Shown piece by piece: positions 1-12,432 of a stretch of 56,982 bases of DNA (position 1 is its first letter; each line of letters starts with the position of its first letter). The position numbers and the translations under genes were made by a program. The stretch spans positions 1-56,982 of the forward strand of contig JSYX01000195.1 of the NCBI GenBank assembly GCA_000787465.1. Reading direction: 5' to 3'. The notes beneath the pieces are model-generated. The model saw nothing but the letters and a program-made list of their open reading frames with translations. It was not told the origin of the DNA and made no database searches. The stretch comes from Thermomucor indicae-seudaticae. Taxonomy: Eukaryota; Mucoromycota; Mucoromycetes; Mucorales; Lichtheimiaceae.

Positions 1-1182
1 AATGTATTTCGATTTCACCGTAAATCTTTGTTAAAGGATGGCGCAAATTTGACTTGAAGTTGACGCAAATACTACCAATGGAGGACGCAAAAGGTTATTC
101 AAAAACCAATAAAAAGGCAGCCATCTTGCAACTCGTTGACCGTCATTCACTCAGACCATTAGGCTGAGTATATCTGTAGTATCTGCTCTTTATAGTCTAA
201 CAGCTATAAGAACAACTCAGCCGGTTGCTCGTTGTTAAACTAATTTTTTCCTAAAGGTGCTCTCTGCTATGGCTGGTCCATCAGAGGGTACCGCAAAAAA
301 CCATAAAGAGAATGACAAAATAAAACAAACAAGCTCTTCTCCCTCGCTTGCCTTGGGGAAAGCTTACCACTCACCCACGCTCACCCAACACCCATATCCA
401 GTCCTCGAACACCCACAACCACCGAGGCGCAGCGCACTCAACCAGACCCGTCCCGCCGCCCACACAGCGACGATTACTACCCTTAGCCGATGTCTTTTTC
501 TCGTCGAAGCTACGTTTATTCGATATGTACCCTATGGTCCCCGAAGCATAGGACCGCAGCTGAACTTGATCTGCCGTTACTTGAAAGACAATCATGTCGT
601 CGATCGACAATAAAAAGATGTGTGCCTGCTATGCTCAACAATATAAAATGACTTGTTTGAGGATGTTCCCGGCTTGCACGGCCTACCTCCGCTTCGCTCC
701 GGGAGGGACGTAGGACCGTAGACGTTCTTTCGTTTCAAAGTTCTTAAATAGCGCTTCTGCTCTAAATGGTTGCGTCGTTATTCGAAGGAAAAGGGATATG
801 TCCAGAATGAATACCAAAGCCTGAGTGGTGCGCCATGTCGCGAGGCATTTCGCGTACAGTTCGTCGTGACATCGCGAAGACCTTATTGCTAAATGCTTTG
901 TTGTTGTGCAGCGATTCCACGCAACTCGCCCCTTGAGCATTCGAGAGCCACTACCATGACAAAGGAAAGCTTTTTTCTGATAAAGTACATTGCTACTCGT
1001 TCTCTGTTGAGGCTAGCGACAAAGGAACATAGCAAAATTCTGTGAGAGCAACCCATTGTTAAACATCGGCATTCCTCCTGCGGTAATTTCCAGTTAAATG
1101 CAGAATTCTACAACCACATCGATAGCCTCCAAATCTCCAACTTGTCTCGAGATTCATCATCACAGCAGCATTAACAAGAAGC

Positions 1183-1206
1183 CTAACTGCCTAACTGCCT
1201 AACTGC
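1183..1206. repeat. Three tandem copies of CTAACTGC
   Basis: The 8-bp unit CTAACTGC is repeated three times head to tail (1183-1190, 1191-1198, 1199-1206). It lies in non-coding sequence and is a simple microsatellite-like expansion. No function is suggested. Confidence 0.8.
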
Positions 1207-1540
1207 GGTATCCGAAGGAAAGCGACACGAAAGCCAAAAGTGTGCAATCTGCGGCAATCTATGTAGCAATTCTGTGAATATCGCCTTATGAGACAAACAC
1301 AGACGCTCTTAAAGGCTCACACGTTGTGTCTGATCCGAACTGAATGCGACACGCTGACAAGGATGTCTTTTTAGAAACGAGTGGATCGTAGTCAACATGT
1401 GTGCAAAGACGTTTTTAGAGTTTGCCTCTGTTGTCATGGAATGTTTCTGATCGCGAGCCAGCTTTGCCCGTGCGTTGGCATGGTTTCTACATTGGAGGAC
1501 ACTTTCACTGTCCACTCGCGATGAGCACATCTTGGCTGAA

Positions 1541-2066
1541 GTCATATGCGATATGACTCGACACAAGTCAAAGGCTCTCAAAGAGGGTATCATCCTCCAG
1601 TAACGAACGGATCCTAGATAAGCCATGCCAGATCGGAACTGCAATAAGGTCAAAGCTAAATCTCATGCTCTGCTGACCTTCGTCACTTGCTGACCCGCTC
1701 CTTTTGGGTACGGCAAAGTTGTCCAAATTCGCATCTATCCGACATGTAAAAACAGCGCGTCTTTTGGGCGTTTCTGCCTTCCGTCTTTTCTAAGGCCTTC
1801 CAAAACGTCATGTGAAGTCGACAATGGCAGAAAGTCCTTGGGAGTCACTACGGCGACGGATCGCGGATCCGATCGCATAAAATCGCATATCTTAGAGCGG
1901 AAATATCGCTTTTTTGGGTTGAATATGCGATATCTCTGCGATAGCTTGCGCAACAACTGATGCCAGCGGTTTTCTTGATCAATCATCCTAGTGCTTTGAA
2001 TCGCAGACTCTGCGAAATTTATGCGATGGCGGCGCTTCAAAGTTGAATATGTACTGAATATGCGAT
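1541..2066. repeat. Cluster of six TATGCGAT octamers
   Basis: TATGCGAT or its reverse complement ATCGCATA occurs at 1545-1552, 1872-1879, 1882-1889, 1924-1931, 2020-2027 and 2059-2066. The first copy sits inside a perfect inverted repeat with 7-bp arms, GTCATAT (1541-1547) and ATATGAC (1551-1557), around GCG. By chance an 8-mer on either strand is expected about 0.02 times in 525 bp. The cluster lies about 325-850 bp upstream of the S1P lyase start and may be a regulatory module or the remains of a degenerate repeat. Confidence 0.5.
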
Positions 2067-2390
2067 ACGTATGCAATCAAACCTGAGATTTCTCGCCGTA
2101 GTGAGTTGAAGTACTGTGTCACTGATACGGACAGAAATGAGCTGAGAACTTGCCGTGAAAACGGTACGTTAGCGTCACCTGCCAACGATTTCGTTTGTAT
2201 AAATCGCTCATAAAAGTACATGCTTTGTTCGATGGGCAGCTTAGGTACATTTCAAGTACAAGTGGTTTTCAACGCAAGGGAGGATTAAGCGAGGTGCATG
2301 AACAAGCTTTAGGAATCAAACACCGACAAATTTTTGCACAATTGGCCCTTGTCTTACAAACGCGGACCCGTACTTTTCTCCTTCTTCGCC

Positions 2391-4485
2391 ATGGCGCATG
2401 CAATCTCAAAACCAAGAATGACCGGATTGACGCAAGTGGTCCACTTGTTGAACAATATATTAAGCGGCCCGCGTCTGACGCTGCTGAAGAATATTGTATT
2501 CGTGCTGGTTCTTTTGCATTATTGGTCTCGGTTTTACAATAAAGTCGTAGTGGGAGGCCCTGCACGGGCTATCAAAGACTTTCAAATGTACTTTAAGCGG
2601 GTAAAACTCATGGATTATATTGATGGAAAAAACGAATTCGCATCTCATTGGTATATATGTGCTATTTAGTTATTTTTCAAGCAGTTGCGTAGACTTCCGT
2701 CGGTGCAAGCCAAAATCAATGCTGAATTGAACAAGACACTACAGGAAATGGAGCATTCGATGATGTCTCGCGAAGGCAACAATGTGGTTCATAATGTGGC
2801 CCTTCCTGTGATTGGGTTTTCGGACGAGCAAGTCATGGAGCGTTTGAAAAGGTATGCCACTTCGGGGAGAAGGATGATCAGGGCGCACAGAACTGATTTT
2901 TCCAAGCTTCCAGGAAATGCGCTCATTGGATTGGCAGGGTGGCAAGGTGTCTGGTACCATTTATCATGGTGGAGAAGAGCTTACAAACTTGTTATCGGAA
3001 GCATATCGCATGTTTGCCACCTCCAATCCTCTGCATCCCGAAGTGTTTCCAGGCGTGCGTCGAATGGAAGCGGAATGTGTGGCCATGGTGCTCAATATGT
3101 ATAACGCACCCGAAACGGGGTGTGGTACGATGACAAGTGGTGGTACCGAGAGTATTATCATGGCCTGCAAAGCTTACCGCGACATGTACAAGGATCTCAA
3201 GGGTATTCGATACCCTGAAATGTAAATAGCGATCGTTGTTCTCGGTCATCCGGTAATTGAGCCGTATTATTGACAATGTATGCGTCTTTGTAGGGTCGTT
3301 CCGGAGACGGTGCATGCAGCTTTTATGAAGGCAGCTGGTTACTTCAACATCAAGTTGATTAAGGTTCCTATCGACCCTGTTACCTGCAAGGTCGACATTA
3401 AGCGGATGGCCAAAGCAATCACGAGAAACACAATCATGGTAAGTCCGAAAACGAATTTCATGCGCCCCAGCTACTGAAACTTGATTAATAAGATTGCCGG
3501 GTCTGCCATTAACTTCCCACACGGAATTGCTGATGATATTGTTGCTCTGGGCAAACTAGCGAAAAAGCACGACATTGGTCTCCATGTCGACTGCTGTCTA
3601 GGCAGTTTCATCATGCCATTCCTTGAAAAAGCAGGGTTTCCCACAGTCCCGTTTGATTTCCGGGTGGATGGCGTTACTTCTATATCCTGTGACACCCACA
3701 AGGTAAAAACACGGTTCCGGCATGCATTGCATTTTCGCAGACGCGTAACTGAGCTGTCGTCGTATAGTATGGATTTGCACCCAAAGGATCGTCGATTGTC
3801 ATGTACCGTAACAAAACCATTCGAAAATACCAGTACTTTTTGTGCTCAGATTGGACCGGTGGTATCTACGCTTCACCGAGTATCGCCGGATCACGGTATG
3901 AAAGCCACTTTTGGGTCACGCCCTGTTTGTCTTTGGCTTTTTTCTCACCACGCCTGTGATAGGCCCGGTGCACTTATTGCAGGTTGTTGGGCAGCATTAG
4001 TCAAGATGGGCGAGGATGGGTACCTGGATGCATGCAAAAAGATCGTCGGTGCCCGACAAACCATTGAAGACGGGTAAATACAGGTTATCTCTATCTCGGA
4101 AAACCCGCATCTAATCCTCGAATCTAGAGTGCGTTCGATTCCTCAACTTCATGTGATGGGTGCCCCAGTAGCATCCGTCATTGCCTTTGGTGCCAAGGAA
4201 CCTCTTAATATCTACGACGTGGGTGACAAGTTGTCAGAACGCGGATGGAACGTGAGCGCCCTTCAGAACCCCGCTGCTTTGCACATTTCTGTGACCCTTC
4301 TGTGGGTTCCCAGTGCCAACACGTTCGTGCAAGATTTAAAGGAAGTGGTTGCTGAGCTCATAGCCGATCCATCCAGCGCCAAGGGCAGCACAGCAGCGAT
4401 TTATGGTACGGCAGCAAGTATACCCGACAAGACCATCATTGAAGATGTGGCAGCTGGCTTCATCGATCTGCTGTACAAAGCCTGA
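2391..4485 (+). CDS. DPL1: Sphingosine-1-phosphate lyase
   Basis: This is the PLP-dependent ER enzyme that cleaves phosphorylated long-chain bases to a fatty aldehyde and phosphoethanolamine, the exit step of sphingolipid catabolism. Eight exons are read: 2391-2600, 2685-2851, 2907-3221, 3294-3438, 3493-3702, 3768-3895, 3963-4073 and 4128-4485. They sum to 547 aa, the usual family length. Exon 1 carries a hydrophobic segment ([16 protein letters not shown]) as expected for the membrane anchor. Family motifs include [45 protein letters not shown] and [15 protein letters not shown], whose Lys is the PLP lysine. The ATG at 2391 has a GCCATGG context; in-frame ATGs at 2334 and 2418 are alternatives. 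Introns 2 and 4 end in AAG. It converges with the neighbouring SDR gene. Confidence 0.95.
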
Positions 4486-4586
4486 ACTCGGGGTAGCTTT
4501 ATCACCAAATAGACTTATAGTAATACTGTGTAAATCAACTATATAATATCTCCTTTTTGTTTTCTTCAAGAAAAAGCGATGTCCAT

Positions 4587-5624
4587 TTAAGCGGTGCGAT
4601 GAACAGTTCTTGCATCAGCCTGAGCTGTCGGGAACACCAACATGTCACAGATATTGACGTGTGGAGGCCGTGAAGCCGTAAATGTAATCAGTTCAGCTGG
4701 GTGAAAAACATACTGTCAGCCTCTGCATATAATATAGTGCAGGGTGTTGAATTGAACTTCACGAGCATTACCAATGTCTTGGGCCACCAAAGGTTGCATG
4801 CCCTTGTACACGTTATCTGCCTTTTCTTTATCACCTCGGAAACGCACAGTGGAAAATTCCGTATTCACAAGGCCAGGGCAAATCTGACTGACACGGATAG
4901 GAGTGTCCACCAATTCAAAACGCAAAGCCGTCGTGATGGCGTCAACCGCATGCTTTGTAGCTGAAATATACAGGAAAATGAGTTCAAAACCAGAATGATT
5001 CGTTTCTTTCATATCATATTCTTACCGCAGTAGATGCTGCCGTTAGGATAAGCTTGCTTCCCAGCAACAGAGCCCACGTTAATAATATGGCCCGTCTGAC
5101 GTTCCTTCATGGACGGAATAACGGCTTGGGTCAGAAACACAAGGCCCTTGACGTTCGTGTTGAACATGGTGTCAAACTCTTCCTCTTTGACTTCGACAAG
5201 AGGGTCAAGGCCGAGTACAAGACCGGCGTTGTTGACCAAGATATCAATCGGTGGCGCGGCCGCCACAACGGACCGAATCTGTTGCGTGTCGCGGACGTCG
5301 AGCTGCACAGCTTGAACGGTGATCGTTGGATAAGCAGCCAAAAGTTCGGCTTTAAGCGACTCCAGTCGATCCACACGTCGTGCAGTTAATATCTAACACC
5401 TCCCAAAAAAAACGTTATTTTCTTTCTTTCCCTCTTGGCAATCTGAGAGCGCGTTGTTTCTTACCAAGTTGGATCCTTCCTTGGCAAACTCACGGGCACA
5501 GGCTTCACCGATACCAGCGGATGCACCTGTGCTATCATGGATATATAAGGATTTGCCATCTTCCTCGAGAATAGGATAAAACAGGTGCTTACATCAGCAC
5601 GTTCTTTCCAGCAAGTCTTCCCAT
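4587..5624 (-). CDS. Short-chain dehydrogenase/reductase (YdfG / yeast YMR226C type)
   Basis: A classical NADP-dependent SDR, most like the serine/3-hydroxy-acid dehydrogenases of the YdfG/YMR226C group. Exons on the minus strand are 5624-5593, 5531-5465, 5392-5026, 4960-4772 and 4696-4587, summing to 254 aa. The cofactor motif TGASAGIGEA spans the exon 1/2 junction, followed by LTARR, the NNAG motif, NVGSVAG and the active-site YCATKHA (YxxxK, spanning exons 3/4). The ICPGLVNTEF and ITFTASRPPHVN segments are typical of the subgroup. The start at 5624 is the first in-frame ATG before TGAS and gives the usual short N-terminus. The exact substrate is inferred from the subgroup only. Confidence 0.9.
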
Positions 5625-6154
5625 GCGTGAAGTAACGGAGAAAAAGGACGGGAAAAAGAAAGAGGGTTCCATCGCGCCATCTTGTCTCTGACTTGGCGAG
5701 TTCATGCTCCGAATACAGGACCGACAGCAGTCCAGGACCTGATGCATAACAGAAATGACTGACAAAAGGGAAAACCAGCTACTACTGTCTTATGCGAAGT
5801 ACCCGCCCTTTAAGCAGCATGCTCATGCGTCCGTAAGGCTAGCTTACGCATGCTGGATGCTGCCACTGCCAACGTCTCCGAGACGTGCTCGTAGAAGCGC
5901 TTACCAGTCCTCTTCAAGGATATTGCACCGGAAAACAGGTGAATATTTTAAAGCATATACGGTAATCCCATCGTTGACCCGTACCTCGTCGATCCTGCTT
6001 ACAGTATATCGTATATCGGAATATCCCAAATTCCAGGGTATTTCTGCTGACTCTTCGCTTTTTAAGTCACCCCGCATGTGATTGAATTTGAGCTCTGTCA
6101 GCACAGACCTCTTCTTCTTTCTTCTTACCCCACACGTATACTTCTGCAACAGCC
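5625..6154. promoter_or_regulatory. Shared divergent promoter region (SDR gene / PEX14)
   Basis: These 530 bp separate the divergent start codons of the SDR gene and PEX14. I see no coding signal. An AT-rich palindromic stretch lies near 6005-6030 and a pyrimidine tract near 6105-6125 leads into the PEX14 start. Promoter function is inferred from gene orientation. Confidence 0.4.
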
Positions 6155-7302
6155 ATGCGGGAAGACCTAATAAAATCAGCCGTATCCTTCTTGGCAGACC
6201 CCAAAGTCCAATCAGCTCCATTAGCAAAAAAGGTGTCCTTTCTCGAATCCAAGGGCATGACGTCCGAAGAGATTGCGGAGGCCATGGCTCGCGTGAATGG
6301 CAAATCGTCTGGTTCATCGCAACAACAACAAGCAGCTCTTGTGAATGCTCCAGCACCTCCAGTGCCTGCTCGTCCGTCTTACGACTGGAGAAACATCTTT
6401 ATTGCTGCTGTATTGGCGGGTGGCGTTACTTATGGCTTATGGACGTTGGCAAAGGTAGCATAGGACAAAATCTTGGTACTGCAAACACAGGACTCCTGTA
6501 TTAAAGACCTCTTATACAGCGAGCATTTGGTCCATGGTTCAATGTACCTACTGAAGAACAGCTGGAGGAAGAGAAAAAGGCACTAGATAGTCAATTTCAA
6601 GCAGGTATGTGTGCGACGCACTTCCAACATTAAGCAATATGACTGACCAAATGTATTTAGTGGAAGACTCACTCAAAGAAATCAAAGACCAAACTGAGGA
6701 AGCATTGTCTTCAGTATCAGCTCAATCAGACAAAGTTAATGATGCTTTGAGTAGTCTTGAAGCCGTCCTGGAAGACTTGAAGAAGGGCGACGAGTCTCGG
6801 GATAAGGAATTCAAGAGTGTCAAAGCGGATGTGGATTCTCTCAAAGAGCTGGTGCCCAAGGTATGCTTTTTTTACTTCTGATTTCTCTAACAGCAGGAAA
6901 AGCTTATCTTGGCGGTACGGGTAGCTTCTGGATAGGAACAAGGAAGCACAATCGGTTATGCTCAACGAACTCCAAAACGAGCTCAAGTCTCTAAAGTCTC
7001 TCTTAGCCGCCCGCCGTACTCCTACTACTACTACTTCGTCTTCGCTTTTGCTTGAGCAGGCATCAGGCAGCAACGGTCCCGTTACAGAGTCCTCTGGAAT
7101 CTCCCCTCTATTGTCATCTACGCTAAATGGCAATAACCGGGCTGGTATCCCGGCATGGCAATTGGCGGCAACCCCGTCGTCTTCAACTGCACCACAACAG
7201 CCCGAAAGCTCAAAGACCAATAACCATACTCCCACTCCTAACCCACAATCCACATCTTCGGCTTCTGTTCCTGTCGTTCAGGCTGAAGAGAATCAAGCTT
7301 AA
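6155..7302 (+). CDS. PEX14: Peroxin-14, peroxisomal import docking protein
   Basis: PEX14 forms the docking complex on the peroxisomal membrane for PEX5/PEX7 cargo receptors. Four exons, 6155-6454, 6520-6604, 6661-6860 and 6925-7302, give 320 aa. The N-terminal conserved domain is clear (MREDLIKSAVSFLADPKVQ then KVSFLESKGMTSEEI, residues 1-45). A short Pro/Gln linker follows, then one membrane segment (WRNIFIAAVLAGGVTYGLW), the RAFGPWF block, a coiled coil (about residues 130-220) and a Ser/Thr/Pro-rich tail. The last acceptor was set at 6924 because it restores the conserved LLDRNKEAQ block; a downstream AAG acceptor at 6942 is possible. Confidence 0.95.
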
Positions 7303-7628
7303 GCTTTCCCACATCATAGCACATTTGAATTTGCATATATGGGTTACTGCGTAATGCCTGTTGTAAAAGCTCTGGACAGACTTTAACATAGATCGTTCGA
7401 CTCTTACATAGTCTATGGATGCTGCACAGAAACTCAAGTTATAGACGCGAAATGGAAAGAACAGAGACCGTGACCTACATAAGTGCTATGCGTCGTCCTC
7501 TGGACGACCTTCTTTTTACTTGGGATATGTAGCAGCTGTAGCGGGGTTATCGCCATACAAGCTAAAGGTTGCTAGTAGGAGTCATGATATAATGTACCTT
7601 GGCGTCCCCTTGATCTAGGCCGGTAAGG
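7303..7628. other. Intergenic gap between convergent genes
   Basis: PEX14 and NRDE2 converge here. The 326 bp hold presumed 3' untranslated sequence of both genes, and no open frame or structured element stands out. Confidence 0.5.
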
Positions 7629-10600
7629 TTATAAAATATCGTCGTTCAAGGGTTTTCGTAGTCTCATTTCTTTCTCCATCATTAAGCTTATAATTTCATG
7701 AATTTCCTTCTCTTGCATATGTCGTCCCAATAGTTTGATACCCAACAGGCATAATTCTAGCGAGAACACAACATACCCCATTAGCCGTGCACGATTCGCC
7801 AAATGATATCTACCGGTAAACAAACCTTTGGACCACGGGCATGCTCTGATAGATTGGTAGAATAGTGATTTGGCTTTTTCTGTTTCCTTTTTCCGGAGTT
7901 CATGCTCTATGTACAATTTCCATAAAAGAATGGACGGGCGAGTACTAGTTGAGGGTATCAATATCCATCTTGTCAACGGCAAAGGTTCGGTCGTCCGTCA
8001 CATGCACTTACTTTGGCGTGTCGACTGCTTTTTCAAAAAGATACCGAACGTGATAAAGATCGTACGGCCGACGGTGATGTAATTCACTGTAAATAGCCGA
8101 GATCCACAGGATTACATTGGGATTGCTAAAAGGAGGCGTGTCAGATATGTATTCAAGACAACATTTAGAAGTTCTTAGTACCTTTCCAATGCTTTGGTGA
8201 AATGAATTCGCACACGGTTATACAACTTTGTCCTCGCTTCGTTCCAGATGAACAGACCAAGGAATATTGTGTTGTTAGGGAATAGTGCAACGGCACGTTC
8301 TAGTACCTTGCGCAGTTGGCCAGGTTTATATCCGCCAAAGCCATTCGTAGCATGGCGGTACAAAAGCTCTGCATAAGATACCCATATCGATTCGCTTTCA
8401 AATCCGCGTTCCGCATGCCTTTCTTGAATATATTGCAAGAGCTGCTCATAGACTTCGGAGCCAGCATCAATCCCCTGCGTCAAATACTGGAACAAAGCAT
8501 AGCATGCATGATAATGGTAAGCAGCACTTGCTTCGTCTTTTGACGGCGAGAGGACCGAAAATTGAGCAGCTTTTTGAGAGAAAAACTGCACACAGAATGA
8601 GCAAGTGTTTCCTAGGAGGAAGCCGCCCATATATATTCGTACCTGCCGAGCTTTAAGAATTTTTGGTTTGGATGGTGGAGGAGCACCTTCCTCTGTAATG
8701 CGAAGTGTTTTAAGCAAATCGTACTCACGCTACACATTTCATAAAAATGGCTTACTGTAAGGTTCTTTGTCTGACATGGACACAAGGATGTTCAAAGCTT
8801 CATCCGACCGCCCGTTTTCCCATTCCATCTGTGCAAACATCCGGCAGAGCAACGGCGAGACTGTATCTTCTGACATTGACGAAGAAGTTGCCAAGGCCAT
8901 CTGATATACTTTCCGGGCCTATATATTGTCAGTTTCAATTCTGGATTTGCATTTGTATTCAAGATACCTCTTTGAGATGATCATGGCTTTTCTCCATCTG
9001 CGCATAAGCATTCCATAGCACAAAGTTCGTTCTCTGACGGCTTAGCAGCTTCTTTGCCAATTTCTTTGCACTGCAACGGCTTTAATGGGTATAGTTCAAA
9101 CCAGATATATACATATAATGAACATACCTGTCATAAGAATGGCAAGATTCCAAGGCAAGGTAACACATGGCCAAATGATCGTCATGTTCTCGAGCGAGGA
9201 GTTGTTCAAAAGCGTTTCTACGACAAGACAACGTCAGAAAGGAATCTCAATAACGCCAAGTTCATCATCTTTCCTAACCTTGTAAAGTCCAAATCGGCTG
9301 TACAGTCCAGAGTGCAACTGGCCAGGCAATTAAACCAATGGCCCTTGCGACCGAACAACTCTGAAACACCAACCGGATAAGATGGTGGGACATCATATGG
9401 TTTGCGATCCTCGACGCTTTGCTCCGCTTCCATCGGTACTCCTCCTATGTACGTCACCAGTTTCACACCCAAATCTTCTGACGGCCAAATATCGCGAAGG
9501 TTCAAGTCATTATGGGTGAACGTGTCGACACAAAAGTGTGTGTTGGTGCCTACTCCAGGAGGCGTGAAGGGTAAGCCAAGAAACACGAATATACTGTAAA
9601 TCAAGCTTTGACGAGCGCCATCTGTCGTGATACTAAACAAGAATCCACGAATATCGTCAAACATAGTAATGATGAATGGGTCCTCATCAATACGGTTCGG
9701 ATCAGCGCCTTGCCGTAGAAAATATTAGTCTGTATATTTCATAAATCTCGCTATCTTCCTTTACTCACTGCTCATCCTTAAGGAAACTCGCCGCACATTT
9801 TCTAAAGCCTCTTCATGACGCGCCCAATCTTGGATACTGAAAACTAAAGGAAGGCTGTTAACCCCTTTTGCAAAAAAGCTCGCATCTCCTTAAGACTTAC
9901 TGTTATCGTTGTCTATATCTTCTTTGATAGCGTCTTGGGCTGGGTCTGCGGAAGAATCGTCGTCTATGTGGTAGTTGGAGAAATCAAAAAGTTGAGACTT
10001 TGCCAAATATGCCACTTACCGTATACGACATTGTAGTATTCACGCCAGCCTTTGGCTCCCTGGTGAAGACAAAAAAACGTGATCAGCTTAACAACGACAA
10101 ATTATACTCTATCCATTGTTGTAGCACCTTTTCTCCGAAACGCGGCAGTTCGCTCGACCAAAATTCTCCAAATTCGTCCACTATTTCATTGAACGATATT
10201 TCATTTGAAGCCCTCAATTTCTCTGGCTGGAAAAGATTGAACTCGACAGCTGCTTGCATGCTGCTGTATGCCCTCTCATGGTACCCTGGCGGTTGTACTC
10301 GGTCAATAAACATCGTAGACGTTAAAAAAGTTAACATACCAGACTGCTTCATAAATAAGCACGCCCTTAGAAGAACATAGACCATCACAGATTCGATATT
10401 CTCACGCGCTATATATAATAAAGGTGAGACCGTCAATGCCACAGAAGGTAACCTTATGTCTGGTAGAACCTTCAAAGTTTTCTTGCCCTTGTCGTTGGAC
10501 CTGTAACCTACGAGCAATCTTGTTCAGCGTCTTTATGCAGTCCTCAAACACTTTGACACATTGGCTGAACGAGAAACTAGCAAAATTCGTCTGTCGAAGA

Positions 10601-12432
10601 TTGATATATTCGGCCCATAACCGAATAGATTCCGGGAGCTTTTTCAAGGCAGAATCCCATTCTCGCAGCAGCGTGATGGTACTATTCAGAAAAAGAAAGA
10701 ACTATTTAATATATCTGCACTACTCTTGCAGTCCTTAGTAGTACTTACTCCCAGATTTGTTCACCACAAGCCAGATACGCCAAGAGTAATTCCTCGTTTG
10801 CTGGGTTATGCTCTAGCGCTTTTTCGAATATGCTCATCTTTACATCAGTCAAGCTGGACTTGGTTGCCTTTGTTCGAGTAGGCACATTTGAGCCGCCTTC
10901 GAGACCCATGGCTGCCTCGTCTTGGAATTGGATAAAAGCAAGCCAGGTTGAAACATCATTTGGATTCTACAGATAACGGTCAGTCACAAGCTGGATCGGT
11001 CGCCTGTCAAAATACTTACCTCATCTAGAGTTTTGTTGAATTCGATCGTGCGTCGCCGTATATATTCGTCAAAGCTTTCTCCTTTTTCCTCTTCTTCAAG
11101 AATCTCCCCTTCCTCCTCCTCTTCATAGGAAGTTGAGGAAGGCTTTATGCCCTCAAGACTTCTGTAATCGACGCCTGTGGAAATCATTTCGTCCTCATAC
11201 GCTTTTCCTCCAATTGATTCCTTTTCTCGACCAAGTGATATGAAGTTTGCATCGGCCGAGAATGTTAGACCTTCATCCGTTTTTCCAGGTCGAAGTCGTA
11301 TTCTACAACAAATGATACAACCTTCAGTACCCCTACATCTCGTGTGATCCTGTCTTTTATATTGCTACATACCTCTTGACTGATTTATCTTCTAACAGTG
11401 CATACTTTGGATCACTATATCTCCCAAAATTGGATAGCTAGCAATATCCGATAAGCAAACTAGCACATAGTAACGTCAAATCACGATATACGTACTCGCC
11501 CCTTGTCTTTTCGTGTAACTACATACGATACGGTTAATTCACTTCCATTCAGTCCTGCTCTTCTCTGTTAATACATACTGTCAAGTCTGTAAATAGGTAC
11601 ATCCCTCGTATCATTCTTTTCATAAGTCAAATTATCCATGTCCCCATGGGTATCAATGACAAAGGACAAACCAGTGTCCAGCCTATCATTATTGACTGAA
11701 TTCAGTTTATCAGTTCGTTTTTGATCAAAATGAATCAGGACTTACGGTATCGGTGAGCGGCGACGCGAACGCTATTTAAAAGTGCGCTGTTAGGACATTT
11801 CACGGTTTATATACCAAGCCCTTTCTAATTACCTCATATCTCGAACTAGGAGACCGCCTTCGACGGTATCTGCGCTCTGAACTACGGGATCGACTGCGAC
11901 TGTAACGCCGTCTTCGCGCTGGGCTTCTCGACCGACTGCTACTGTAACGCCGTCTTCTCACTGGGCTTCTGGACCGGCTCCTGCTACTGTAACGCCGTTT
12001 TTTAACTGGACTTCGCGATCGGCTTCTGCTGTAATAATCTGATGGACTTCGGCTCCTGTCACGGCGACGATGACGCTTGCGCGCTTCCTTTTGTTTCTTC
12101 TCTTTGCGACTCCCTTTGGAAACCTCCTTTGATTCGGGTAGTGGAGCCTGCGACAATTCTTTTATATAAAATAGAATTGGATCAGATCTTTAAGCCTACA
12201 ATTTCTTTGATTTCGAATTACCTTCTAAATCAGGAGCACTGGAAAAGCTAGGCACAGGAATGCTTGCTCCGGATGCCGTAAGATCAGGTGCAGTCGTGAA
12301 CTTTGGTGCTGGTGGTGGTGGCGGAAGACGACGACCACCAGAGACCTCGCGTAATGTGTCTTGCTTGGACACATTGCAATCAGATCTACGTCCGCACCGT
12401 CTCTATTTCGAAGAATCGCCTACCTCTGACAT
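7629..12432 (-). CDS. NRDE2: NRDE2 family nuclear RNA-surveillance/silencing factor
   Basis: NRDE2 proteins are nuclear HAT/TPR-like repeat proteins that bind the MTR4/exosome machinery in animals and act in nuclear RNAi or heterochromatin RNA pathways in worms and yeasts. The gene is split into many short exons on the minus strand. The N-terminus carries Arg/Ser-rich octad repeats (about 11840-12060) with SRSRSPVRRRRYS-type units. Then come EYIRRRTIEFNKTLDE, NPNDVSTWLAFIQFQDEAA, HNPANEELLLAYL and, near the C-terminus, LWKLYIEHELRK with FYQSIRACPWSK, all in family order. The proposed start at 12432 (Met-Ser-Glu, then an intron of about 55 nt) is tentative; I did not fix every internal exon border. 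The stop at 7629 is secure. Confidence 0.88.

Larger units (their letters stand above)
1..2333. other. 5' flank with no secure gene
   Basis: No reading frame here shows a recognisable family. CCAAT-like and TATA-like sequence near 75-115 looks like a promoter. It could drive a small reading frame starting at the ATG near 269, which is rich in Ser, Thr, Pro and His. Around 270-600, however, more than one frame stays open and none can be preferred. The stretch from 1540 to 2070 carries the repeated octamer described separately. The rest looks like intergenic DNA. Confidence 0.5.
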
